This document shows, one piece after another, positions 33,130-41,981 of a stretch of DNA of 64,000 nt. Numbering within the stretch: the first letter of the stretch is position 1; every line of letters starts with the position of its first letter. The stretch lies in contig NC_066583.1 in assembly GCF_024323335.1 (NCBI RefSeq), positions 368,215,877 to 368,279,876 on the forward strand, given 5' to 3'. The stretch comes from Lathyrus oleraceus (Eukaryota > Streptophyta > Magnoliopsida > Fabales > Fabaceae). The position numbers and the translations under genes were made by a program. Under the pieces are notes generated by a model. It worked only from the letters and a program-made list of their open reading frames with translations, had not been told where the DNA came from and ran no database searches.

Positions 33130-35541
33130 CTAAGGGTTGGGAGGCGGAGGCATTCTCTGAAGCAATAGAGCCAGCATGTTCTGAATGTTGTCGTTGACAG
33201 AGTCTTGTTTATCCATTCTGGCACGGAGTTCCTTCTGATCTTTCTTCAGTTCTTCCAGCGTCTGGATAACCATAGGAACAATAGATGAGGACTCCCCCTG
33301 AGTCAGAGCCTGCTGTGCTTCAACAGCGGCCTTTGCTTCAGCTTCGGCAGCAGCTTGTGCCTCAGCTTCGACAGCAGCATCAGCCAGAGCTTTAACTTCA
33401 GCTTCCTTTGCCCTTTCTTCCTCTAGCCTTCTAGCTTCTTCTTCAGCTTCCTTTTCCAATCTCTCTTCCTCTAGCCTTCTAGCTTCAGCTTCTCTTGCAA
33501 GTCTTTCCTGGAGTCTTGCCTCAGCATCTCTGATGTAGCCATTTCTGACTTGTTCAGAGATGTTCTTCAGTCTAAAAGCCTCAGAGGTCATCCAGCCAAT
33601 GACTCTGTTCCAGTGTGTCCTTACAGAGTCAGGATCATCACTGACTTCAGAGTTAATGGTCAGAGACTTGACCTTTTGTACTGAAGCCCCTGCGACCAGC
33701 ATTATGGCTTCCTCAAGGGTAGGTACAGAAAGGTTAGGTTCAGAGGTTTGAGGTGAAGAGGTTGGAGGGCTGAGATTTAATGTTAGAGGTTCAGGTTCTG
33801 CTTCAGGTTGAGGTTCAGATCTTTGGGGTGAAGCGTAAAGAGGGTTTAAGTCTAATGTTAGAGGTTCAGTTTCAGCTTCAGGTTCAGGTTCAGCGGAGGT
33901 GTTTGGAGGGGTGATATCAGAGTTGTGGAGGTCAGAGGGTTGAGTTTCAGAAGGTTGGTCTTCAGAAGTAATGTTGGTTATTTGTTCTGGGGGAGGTGAT
34001 GTTGCTTCAGATTGTGTTGGTTGTTGTGAAGCAAGGTTTTGAGCCTGAATTTGGGCTAAGGTTGGAGAGTTAGGGTTAGAGTATTCTTGGTCAGAGGAGA
34101 GTTCAAGGTATGGGGGTGATTCTGGGGCTGAAGATGATGAAGAGGAAGTGGTTTGGTTCATTTCTTCAGAACGTGGTAAAGATGTTTGGGCAAGATTAAT
34201 TTGAGGTGGAGGTAGTGAGGTTCTGATTGTAGAAGGTGGGGTTTCAGAGGTTGTGTATATGGGTGGTGTTGGGAGATGATTAGAAGAAGCCATAAGTTGT
34301 TCAGAGGGAATAGAGGGAGCAGACGTACCAGTAGTTTCTTGCAGAGGCGCTGGAGAACTGGTTCCAGAAGTTTCTCCTATTCTTGCTCTCTTTGCCTTTG
34401 AAGACTTATTCTTAGAGGGACCTCTTTTGAATCTGACAAAGTCTTCTTCTGACTCTAGACACTCATCCAGTCTGAAGTCAGAGATGTCGACTCCTTCATC
34501 CTTCAGACGCTGCATGTAGTGGAGGATTGCATCTACAGGTTCATTCTTGAAGAACCTTGCAAGACCATGGGGTAGTTTCCTCTGATCTTTCAAGGCATCC
34601 CAGGAGGTATCCATAGTGGGTCTGACTTGAATCTTCTTCAGAATTCCCATACTCTTGAGATTTCTGGCGTTCAAAGGTCTTCCAGTATCTATCGCCAGAT
34701 CTTCCATCAGCCTGTTCTTCTCCAGATGATCTACCAACCCATTCTCAATGAAAACATCAGATATAAGCCTTCCCAGAGGGATGTAGGATCTGGGTTTCAT
34801 GTTGTTTCTTGTCTCCCTTACAGAGTCTCTGAGATATCTGAAGAGAAGTGCAGGAAGGCAGAGCTTTACACCCTTGTGAATGCAATAAAGAATGCACTTC
34901 TGATCTGCATTGATGTAGTCAGAGGAGTTTGATGCTGGGCGATGATGAATGGTTCCCAGAATGATCTTGAGCCATACTCTGAGGTTCTGATGAAGCTCTT
35001 TGTTCTTTGAAGGATTTCCTTCAGTATTGAGTTTGAAGATGGTTGGATTGATTACTTCAGCAATGCGTTTTGACCTAGGGTTGATGTTGTAAATCCTTTT
35101 TCCTCTAGTTTTCTCCATGTTTAATAAAGAAGCAATTGACTTTTCAGTAATTACTATCTTTACCCCCAATACGAAGGAGACGATGAAGTGGTCATCAGCA
35201 TCAGCAAATCTCCAGAATTCTTTGATGAGATTTGGGTAAACAGGGCCATAAAGCCTTTGGAAGTAGTTTTCCCACCCTTGTATACGGAGTTCTTCAGTAA
35301 GATCTACTCCATTTCTCCTCATGTTGTCGAAGTCCACCAGTGTTTCACATAACACATCCAGGCCCTCAAAGGGAGTTGCTAGGTTAATGTGAGGTTGACG
35401 ATCAAGAATATGGGGTTCCTTGTACACTGGAGTAATGGAAACGCCTGTAACCGTTGGAGTTGGAATGCTTGAACTTTGGGCAGTGGTGTTGGATTCCATT
35501 TGCTGAGAAAAGTTGAAAACTTGTTGTTGTTGAGCATCCAT
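33130..35541 (-). CDS. Element E 3' ORF, 803 aa (envelope-like / plant transposon protein)
   Basis: Intact 803-codon ORF in gag-pol sense between RNase H and the 3' LTR. Residues 60-360 look globular; they share spaced features with the 3' ORF of element A (LIKEF; V.G.KI.I; an I-H-K-G-V-K..LP..L-F block). A basic cluster (about 370-388, KRGPSKNKSSKAKRAR) resembles a nuclear localisation signal. A Pro/Ser/Thr/Glu-rich linker with repeated EPEPEAE-type units spans about 390-620. The C-terminus has a long Ala/Glu/Arg helix (about 675-745, likely coiled coil) and a second amphipathic helix, ending PPPPNP. No signal peptide or membrane helix is evident, so an envelope role is doubtful. It starts at 35541 with a leader of its own upstream. 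Confidence 0.85.
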   Translation of the reverse strand: MDAQQQQVFNFSQQMESNTTAQSSSIPTPTVTGVSITPVYKEPHILDRQPHINLATPFEGLDVLCETLVDFDNMRRNGVDLTEELRIQGWENYFQRLYGPVYPNLIKEFWRFADADDHFIVSFVLGVKIVITEKSIASLLNMEKTRGKRIYNINPRSKRIAEVINPTIFKLNTEGNPSKNKELHQNLRVWLKIILGTIHHRPASNSSDYINADQKCILYCIHKGVKLCLPALLFRYLRDSVRETRNNMKPRSYIPLGRLISDVFIENGLVDHLEKNRLMEDLAIDTGRPLNARNLKSMGILKKIQVRPTMDTSWDALKDQRKLPHGLARFFKNEPVDAILHYMQRLKDEGVDISDFRLDECLESEEDFVRFKRGPSKNKSSKAKRARIGETSGTSSPAPLQETTGTSAPSIPSEQLMASSNHLPTPPIYTTSETPPSTIRTSLPPPQINLAQTSLPRSEEMNQTTSSSSSSAPESPPYLELSSDQEYSNPNSPTLAQIQAQNLASQQPTQSEATSPPPEQITNITSEDQPSETQPSDLHNSDITPPNTSAEPEPEAETEPLTLDLNPLYASPQRSEPQPEAEPEPLTLNLSPPTSSPQTSEPNLSVPTLEEAIMLVAGASVQKVKSLTINSEVSDDPDSVRTHWNRVIGWMTSEAFRLKNISEQVRNGYIRDAEARLQERLAREAEARRLEEERLEKEAEEEARRLEEERAKEAEVKALADAAVEAEAQAAAEAEAKAAVEAQQALTQGESSSIVPMVIQTLEELKKDQKELRARMDKQDSVNDNIQNMLALLLQRMPPPPNP

Positions 35542-36005
35542 AGTTGATGAAGAAGAAGGTGAAGATGAAGTGTTTGCAAAAATGCTTCAGAGAGGGTTTG
35601 GGAGTGAGTGAGAGTGATAGTGTGTGAAATGTGAGAAAAAGTGTTTAAATACCCTAAACGAAAACACATGCAAAACGACACACTATTCAGCGTTAGCACA
35701 AAGCACAAGTTAGCACGCTTGGGGGGAAAATGATTAAGGCTCATTAATGAATGTCTAATCCCAACAGTATGCACACTGCTCGAGGAGATCTTAAACGTTT
35801 TTCTTCTGGACAGCTGTCTAGAAGTTCTAGGGTTAGACGCTAAGTGCTCCACGTGTTGATGTATCTGATCTTTAGGAATACCAAAGGATTGGTTCCTAGA
35901 GATTTCTAACTCATATATCTTCTTAACTGGTAGAAGTATCAGAGTCAGAGGCAGAAACACATTTGTTTATGTCAGAGTCTCATTTTACATCTTCAGAGCC
36001 ACACT
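35542..36005 (-). promoter_or_regulatory. Spacer between pol and 3' ORF with possible internal promoter
   Basis: Minus strand: a TATA-like GTATTTAAAC (35643-35652) lies about 100 bp before the ATG of the 3' ORF, followed by a CT/CA-rich leader (TCTCACATTTCACACAC..CACTCTC) like a plant 5' UTR. This would allow a subgenomic mRNA. A splice acceptor is an alternative. A 193-codon ORF overlapping this spacer and the 3' ORF in another frame has no recognisable domain. Confidence 0.5.
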
Positions 36006-39000
36006 TCATTCAGGGCAATTTCGAATGTTCAGATTTTCTAAGATAAAAAGAAATCTATCTTCAGCTAGAGGCTTAGTAAAGATATCTGCCCATTGATGAT
36101 CTGTATCAATGAACTTCAATGTTACTATCCCTTTCTGAACATAGTCTCTGATAAAATGATGTTTTATTTCAATGTGTTTAGCTCTGGAATGTAGAATGGG
36201 ATTCTTACTTAGACAAATGGCAGCAGTATTATCATAGAAGATAGGAATGTTACTCTCAAAGATTTGCAGATCTTCTAACTGATGCTTCATCCAGAGCATC
36301 TGAGTTGTGCACAGTGATGCTGAGATATATTCTGCTTCTGCAGTTGATAGAGCGATAGTTGACTGTCTTTTGCTAGCCCAGGATATTAGATTGTTTCCCA
36401 GAAGCTGGCAATTTCCAGATGTGCTTTTTCGTTCTAGTCTATCTCCTGCATAATCTGCATCACAGTAACCAGAAAGTCTATACTCTGGTGTTTTCTTATA
36501 CATCAGGCTCAGGTTAGGAGTTCCTTTCAGATACTTGAGAATTCTCTTAACTGCTGTTAAATGAGATTCTCTAGGATCTGATTGGAATCTGGCACAGAGA
36601 CAGACACTAAAGAGAATATCAGGACGAGTAGCAGTCAGATAGAGAAGAGAGCCTATCATACCTCGATAAAACTTCTGACAAACCTTTGCGCTTACTTCTT
36701 CCTTTTCAAGAATGCATGTTGGATGCATTGGAGTTTTTGCAGAGTTGCAGTCAGCCATGTCAAATTTCTTCAGAACATCTTTAATATATTTGCTTTGATG
36801 AACATATGTAACTTCTGAAGTTTGGTTAATTTGAATTCCCAGAAAGAACTTTAGTTCTTGCATTAAGCTCATTTCAAATTCTGCCTGCATTAACTTAGAG
36901 AATTCTTGACAAACAGAGGCGTTAACTGAACCAAAAATAATATCATCAACGTATATCTGGCATATCATGAGATCATTGTTAAGGTTCTTACAGAAAAGTG
37001 TGGAGTCAACTTTCCCTCTGATAAAATTGTGTTCCAGAAGAAAATTGCTTAAACGTTCATACCAAGCTCTGGGAGCTTGTTTAAGTCCATATAAAGATTT
37101 TTTAAGTTTAAAAACATATTCTGGAAAATTTGGATTTTCAAAACCTGGAGGTTGGTTGACATACACTTCTTCTGATATATAACCATTAAGGAATGCACTC
37201 TTGACATCCATTTGATATAATTTAATAGAATGGTTAATAGCAAAAGATACAAGAAGACGAATAGATTCTAACCTTGCGACTGGAGCAAAAGTTTCATTAT
37301 AATCAATACCTTCTTGTTGACTATAACCTTGAGCTACCAGTCGAGCTTTGTTTCTGACGACTTCTCCTTTCTCATTCAGCTTGTTTCTGAATACCCATCT
37401 GGTTCCAATAACGTGAGTGCCTCTGGGCTTTGGAACAAGATCCCAGACATCATTCTTTGTGAATTGATCTAATTCTTCTTGCATGGCTGAAACCCAGTTG
37501 TTATCTTGAAGTGCTTCATCACAAGACGTAGGCTCAATCAGAGACACTAGTCCCAGAGGAGTATCTTCAGAGGTCCTGAAGGTAGATCTGGTTCTAACCG
37601 GTCCGTCTTTGTTTCCCAGAATCAAATCTTCAGATACATTGATACGACTTTTAACTTTCTTTGGGATTTCTGGGGATTTAATTTCTTCAGAGTTCTGAGT
37701 GACAATTGCTTCTGGAGTTTTACCAGATCCTGCAAGAGTGATTTCTAAATCTGCAAAATTTTTAACTAGCTTTGACTTTTCAGGGTCAAGCTTATCATCA
37801 AATCTGACATGAATTGATTCTTCCACAATTTTGGTTTCTGTGTTGTATACTCTGTAGCCTTTGGAGCGTTCTGAGTATCCTAACATAATACCTTTTTGTG
37901 CTTTGGAATCGAACTTGTTCAGATGTTCTTTAGTGTTTAAGATAAAGCAAGAACATCCAAAAGGATGAAAATATGAAATGTTTGGTTTTCTTCCTTTACA
38001 CAGTTCATAGGGAGCCTTTTCCAGAATAGGTCTTATAGAGATTCTATTCTGAATGTAACATGCTGTATTTACAGCTTCTGCCCAAAAGTGCTTTGCCACA
38101 TTAGATTCATTGATCATGGTTCTGGCCATCTCTTGGAGTGTCCTATTCTTCCTCTCTACAACTCCATTTTGTTGTTGAGTTCTAGGGCAGGAGAAATCAT
38201 GGGATATTCCATTAGAGTCAAATAATTCCTCAAAATCTTTGTTTTCAAATTCTCCACCATGATCACTTCTGACTCTAATAATTTTAGAGTCAAATTCTTT
38301 TTGCACTTTGGAGCAGAAACTAGTGAATACAGAGTGAGACTCACTCTTGTGCTTTAGGAATTTCACCCATGTCCAGCGACTGTAATCATCAACAATGACT
38401 AGTCCATACTTCTTTCCATTGACTGATGCTGTTTTCACAGGACCAAATAAGTCAATGTGGAGAAGTTCCAGAGGCTTAGAGCTAGAAACAACATTTTTCT
38501 TTTTAAAGGTTGTTTTTGAAAATTTTCCTTTCTGACATGCTTCACACAGAGCATCTGAAGAAAACTTCAGTTTAGGTAGGCCTCTGACTAACTCGAGTTT
38601 ATTTAGCTGAGAAAGTTTCCTCATGCTAATGTGGCCCAAGCGTCTATGCCACACCCATTGCTCTTCGTGAACAGTCATCAGACATTTGACATTTTGTTCT
38701 TTTAAATCAGAAAGATTGATTTTATAAATGTTGTTTTTCCTCTTGCCTGTGAATAGGACTGAACCATTGTTTTGATTTATGGCTTTACATGTTTTTTGAT
38801 TAAAGATTACATCATAACCATTATCACTTAATTGACTTATGGATAATAAGTTATGCATTAATCCTTCTACATAAAGGACATCAGATATAGAGGGAAGAGT
38901 ACCATTACCAATAGTTCCGGAGCCTCTGATCCTTCCTTTCTGATCTCCTCCGAAACCTACAAATCCAGCGTCTTTAAGTTCCAGACTTTGGAACATAGAC

Positions 39001-39092
39001 TTTCTTCCCGTCATGTGTCGCGAGCATCCAGAGTCCAGGTACCATGACTGGTGTCTGAACTTTGCTGCATAGGATATCTGCAACATAAACAA
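36006..39092 (-). CDS. pol: Element E pol polyprotein, 1028 codons
   Basis: Protease (YLDSGCSRHMTG, Asp at about residue 20), pre-integrase zinc region (VWHRRLGH...CEACQKGK, 147-190), integrase core with Asp214, Asp277 and Glu313 intact, reverse transcriptase (QMDVKSAFLNG; YVDDIIFG with Asp716 and Asp717) and RNase H (GYCDADYAG; LSTAEAEY; ADIFTKPL). Domain order protease-integrase-RT-RNase H is Ty1-copia. The first 15 or so residues are not real pol: the true N-terminus lies in another frame (39321 to about 39080), so the natural start is upstream in gag. All catalytic residues that I can identify are present. Confidence 0.93.
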   Translation of the reverse strand: MFMLQISYAAKFRHQSWYLDSGCSRHMTGRKSMFQSLELKDAGFVGFGGDQKGRIRGSGTIGNGTLPSISDVLYVEGLMHNLLSISQLSDNGYDVIFNQKTCKAINQNNGSVLFTGKRKNNIYKINLSDLKEQNVKCLMTVHEEQWVWHRRLGHISMRKLSQLNKLELVRGLPKLKFSSDALCEACQKGKFSKTTFKKKNVVSSSKPLELLHIDLFGPVKTASVNGKKYGLVIVDDYSRWTWVKFLKHKSESHSVFTSFCSKVQKEFDSKIIRVRSDHGGEFENKDFEELFDSNGISHDFSCPRTQQQNGVVERKNRTLQEMARTMINESNVAKHFWAEAVNTACYIQNRISIRPILEKAPYELCKGRKPNISYFHPFGCSCFILNTKEHLNKFDSKAQKGIMLGYSERSKGYRVYNTETKIVEESIHVRFDDKLDPEKSKLVKNFADLEITLAGSGKTPEAIVTQNSEEIKSPEIPKKVKSRINVSEDLILGNKDGPVRTRSTFRTSEDTPLGLVSLIEPTSCDEALQDNNWVSAMQEELDQFTKNDVWDLVPKPRGTHVIGTRWVFRNKLNEKGEVVRNKARLVAQGYSQQEGIDYNETFAPVARLESIRLLVSFAINHSIKLYQMDVKSAFLNGYISEEVYVNQPPGFENPNFPEYVFKLKKSLYGLKQAPRAWYERLSNFLLEHNFIRGKVDSTLFCKNLNNDLMICQIYVDDIIFGSVNASVCQEFSKLMQAEFEMSLMQELKFFLGIQINQTSEVTYVHQSKYIKDVLKKFDMADCNSAKTPMHPTCILEKEEVSAKVCQKFYRGMIGSLLYLTATRPDILFSVCLCARFQSDPRESHLTAVKRILKYLKGTPNLSLMYKKTPEYRLSGYCDADYAGDRLERKSTSGNCQLLGNNLISWASKRQSTIALSTAEAEYISASLCTTQMLWMKHQLEDLQIFESNIPIFYDNTAAICLSKNPILHSRAKHIEIKHHFIRDYVQKGIVTLKFIDTDHQWADIFTKPLAEDRFLFILENLNIRNCPE

Positions 39093-39345
39093 TCTTATCT
39101 TTCGGTACCCAGAATCTCTTGGGTCCTTTCTGATTAGTCTTCACAGAGTTTCTTATAACTTTGGGTTTTCTAGCATTTTCAAATTTTTGTTCTTGTGTGT
39201 GTGTGTAGTGATATGAAAATGGAGATTTAAGTTGGTCACTAGAAGAAGTTTTAACTTCCTTAGGATCATATCCAATTCCCTTTTTATTGTTCTGACTGAC
39301 TCCATAAATCATGGATGCCATAATACTCCTACCTATTCCATTTTC
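39060..39345 (-). pseudogene. Out-of-frame gag-pol linker of element E
   Basis: Minus-strand reading NGIGRSIMASMIYGVSQNN..., RFWVPKDKIVYVA, which relatives carry continuously between gag and protease, is found here one frame away from both gag and the main pol. The gag frame stops at 39333 and the main pol frame equals the gag frame. Two opposite frame changes (near 39345, in an A run, and near 39080) therefore bracket this linker. Confidence 0.75.
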
Positions 39346-40775
39346 AGAAATTCTTGAAAGGCTTCTTCGTATTCATAAATTAATTTATTTGAAGTTTGTG
39401 GTGCGTGAGACAGCGCTTCTTCTAATTCTAAGCTTTTTCTTTTGGCTCCATCTCTTTCTAATGTTAAAGATCTGATTATATCTTCCCGCTCTAGAATTGT
39501 CATCTCAAGCTTGCCACATTCTTCAAATTTTGCTTTAAAACAGCCTTTTATGTTTTTAAGCTTTTGTTTCAATTTCTGATATGAGCTAAGAGTTTCTGAC
39601 AAGCATGATTCTAGATCAGATTGAGAGAGTTCAGAAAATACCTCTTCAGATTCTTCATCTGAGCTGCTCCTGGATGTGGTAGCCATAAGTGCCACGTTGG
39701 CCTTTTCATCAGAGTCAGATTCTGATGACTCAGATTCACTATCATCCCAGGTAGCCATCAATCCTTTCTTTGTCCTGAAGGTATTTTTCTTGAAGCTTTC
39801 TTTTCTAGAATTGTCTTTCTTTAGCCTGGGGCATTCATTCCTGTAGTGACCTGTTTCTTTACATTCATAACAAGTAATATCTTTGTTAGTTTTACCTTTT
39901 GAGGTTGATTCTAATCGATCCCCTCTGGGTCTTGGTCTTCTGAAGTTGTTGTTCCTCTTTTTCCAGAGTTGTTTAACTCTTCTGGTCAGGAGGGACAATT
40001 CTTCTTCATCATCAGAATCTTCTAGTTCAGAGTCATCAGTATCTTCAGTTTCTGCCTGGAGAGCTTTGGTTCTGTCAGGTTTGCATCTTTCATATCTGGA
40101 CTTTAATGCTACGGACTTGTTCCTTTTCTGAGGCTCATCTTCCTCTAGTTCTATCTCATGGCTTCTGAGAGAACTGACAAGTTCTTCAAGACTGATATTG
40201 TTCAGATCCTTTGACAACTTCAGAGCAGTAACCATGGGTCTCCATTTCTTTGGCAGACTTCTGACTATCTTTTTGACGTGGTCTGCAGTTGTGTATCCTT
40301 TGTCTAGAACCTTGAGACCTGCAATCAGAGTTTGGAATCTGGAGAACATTGCCTCTATGGCTTCATCATCTTCCATTTTGAAGGCTTCATATTTCTGGAT
40401 AAGCGCCAGAGCCTTTGTCTCTTTGACCTGAGAGTTTCCTTCATGAGTCATCCTCAGAGAGTCAAGTATGTCTTTGGCTGTTTCTTTGTTGGTGATCTTT
40501 TCATACTCGTTGTAAGATATAGCATTGAGGAGTATGGTTCTGGCCTTGTGATGATTCTTGAAAACTCGCTTCTGATCATCTGACATCTTACTTCTGGGAA
40601 CTTCAGCTCCATCCTCTGTGACAGGAGGTTTGTATCCATCTGTGACAATGTCCCAGAGATCAGCATCATAGCCTAGAAAGAAACTTTCGATTCTATCTTT
40701 CCAGTAATCGAATTTCTCTCCATCAAAGACAGGAGGCTTAGCATTGTAACTATCCTTTTCATTTGTGTGGGACAT
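39333..40775 (-). CDS. gag: Element E gag, 480 codons
   Basis: Starts MSHTNEKDSY with a UBN2-like copia capsid region (YWKDRIESFF; KILDSLRMTHEG-type block; KIVRSLPKKW at about 169-178), an acidic Asp/Glu stretch (241-260), a basic patch (264-295) and one CX2CX4HX4C zinc knuckle (CYECKETGHYRNEC, 302-315), then Ser/acidic sequence and a helical C-terminus. It would form the particle and bind RNA. The stop at 39333 is probably created by a one-base loss in an A run: the relatives' linker continues in another frame. Confidence 0.92.
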   Translation of the reverse strand: MSHTNEKDSYNAKPPVFDGEKFDYWKDRIESFFLGYDADLWDIVTDGYKPPVTEDGAEVPRSKMSDDQKRVFKNHHKARTILLNAISYNEYEKITNKETAKDILDSLRMTHEGNSQVKETKALALIQKYEAFKMEDDEAIEAMFSRFQTLIAGLKVLDKGYTTADHVKKIVRSLPKKWRPMVTALKLSKDLNNISLEELVSSLRSHEIELEEDEPQKRNKSVALKSRYERCKPDRTKALQAETEDTDDSELEDSDDEEELSLLTRRVKQLWKKRNNNFRRPRPRGDRLESTSKGKTNKDITCYECKETGHYRNECPRLKKDNSRKESFKKNTFRTKKGLMATWDDSESESSESDSDEKANVALMATTSRSSSDEESEEVFSELSQSDLESCLSETLSSYQKLKQKLKNIKGCFKAKFEECGKLEMTILEREDIIRSLTLERDGAKRKSLELEEALSHAPQTSNKLIYEYEEAFQEFLKME

Positions 40776-40843
40776 AGTTTTTCTCGTTCTGGATCTCTCT
40801 ACACTGTTAAGTGTTTGATTAGAAAATCAATAACAGAGCCGGA

Positions 40844-40855
40844 GCTCTGATACCA
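40844..40855 (-). promoter_or_regulatory. Element E primer-binding site (tRNA-iMet)
   Basis: Minus strand TGGTATCAGAGC, two bases from the 5' LTR end at 40858. Confidence 0.92.
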
Positions 40856-40857
40856 AT

Positions 40858-41976
40858 TGAAGGTGAGAAAAACAAGAAAGGGGGGGTTTGAATTGTTTGG
40901 AAAATAAGCGCTTTTTCAAAATGAAAATCATACAAGGATTTTTATACTGGTTCGCTTATAACACAAAGCTACTCCAGTCCACCCGACCAAGGTGATTTCG
41001 CCTTCAACAAGGACTTAATCCACTAATCTTGAAAGATTGATTACAAACAACGTCTAAGAGAAAGATCTCTTAGTCCTCTCAAGTATACAGACTACACAGA
41101 GTCACTTGAGGAAATACACCAAAGATAAAAACTTATGTAATCTAGAGTGCTTCTAAGATAAGCAAATATTACAACAGTAAGAACAAAGTGTTTAACGTTT
41201 CAAGCAAAAACTTTGTGAAATGTTGAGAGAGATGAAGATTGTTTTTGTATGCTTGCTTTCTCTAACCTCTCAAAATTGATGTTTCAGTAAAATTTTGTGA
41301 TGTTGTACTTGTGCCTCTCAATGTTGATTTGCAGTCCTTTATATAGAAGAGGAGGATCCGTTGAACAATCATAGCAGGTAATGACTCTTGAATAATAATT
41401 AGTGCCATAACTTATGTTGCTTGTTGCCAAAGCAACTTTCTCTTCTTGAATGACTACTTTCCAAAAATAGTTCCTATTCATTTGAATTTGGAGTTAACGT
41501 CTCTTTCTGTATTTAGGAAGTCCATTTCCATAACTTTACTTGAAGTTAACGTTACTCTTCCTTATTTAGCAATTCCATAATCAAGGTCTTCGTGTTTCTG
41601 GAGATCTTGGAATCTTGCTATCTAACTTCTGATCTCTTTTGAGTTCTGATGGTTTCTTCAGATAGTGCTAAGAACTTCTGGAGTTTGACATACCGTTGTT
41701 CAGAATCAGAACTTCTAGAGCGTACTTCTTGTTCAGATGCTTCTGATACTTCGCTGTTTTGCTCAGAGTTAGACTTTCTTGAACGTGTTTCTACTTCAGA
41801 TGCTTCTGCTCTTCTGATAATTTGTATCTGATATGATTCTGTATCTGATGATTTCTTCCTTCTTTCCTTAGAACCCTGCACACTTAGAAACTTTTCGTGA
41901 GGGTGCCATTTTTGGTTTCATCCTTTGTTCTCATCAAAATCATGGAATCTGTTGTAGAACAATTTTTGTTCTTACA
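40858..41976 (-). repeat. Element E 5' LTR
   Basis: 1119 bp, about 99% identical to 31603-32720. TATA box TATATAA on the minus strand at 41339-41345. Confidence 0.95.
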
Positions 41977-41981
41977 TTTAT

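Larger units (their letters stand above)
31603..41976 (-). mobile_element. Copia element E, SIRE/Maximus-like, young and nearly intact
   Basis: 10374 bp, LTRs of 1118 and 1119 bp, exact TTTAT duplication (31598-31602 and 41977-41981). It contains a PBS, gag, pol, an 803-codon 3' ORF and polypurine tracts, all on the minus strand. By eye the LTRs differ at 10 substitutions and one G-run length change (about 0.9%), implying insertion roughly 0.3-0.4 million years ago if the usual plant rate of 1.3e-8 applies. It splits the pol of chromovirus C. Two compensating frame changes between gag and protease are the only clear lesions. Confidence 0.95.

Noticed and set aside
35379..35960. 193-codon ORF overlapping the start of the element E 3' ORF
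   Set aside because: Out of frame with the strong 803-codon ORF, low-complexity His/Leu/Ser, no domain; likely a shadow.
40198..40583. Plus-strand ORFs opposite element E gag
   Set aside because: Antisense shadows of a well-supported gag.
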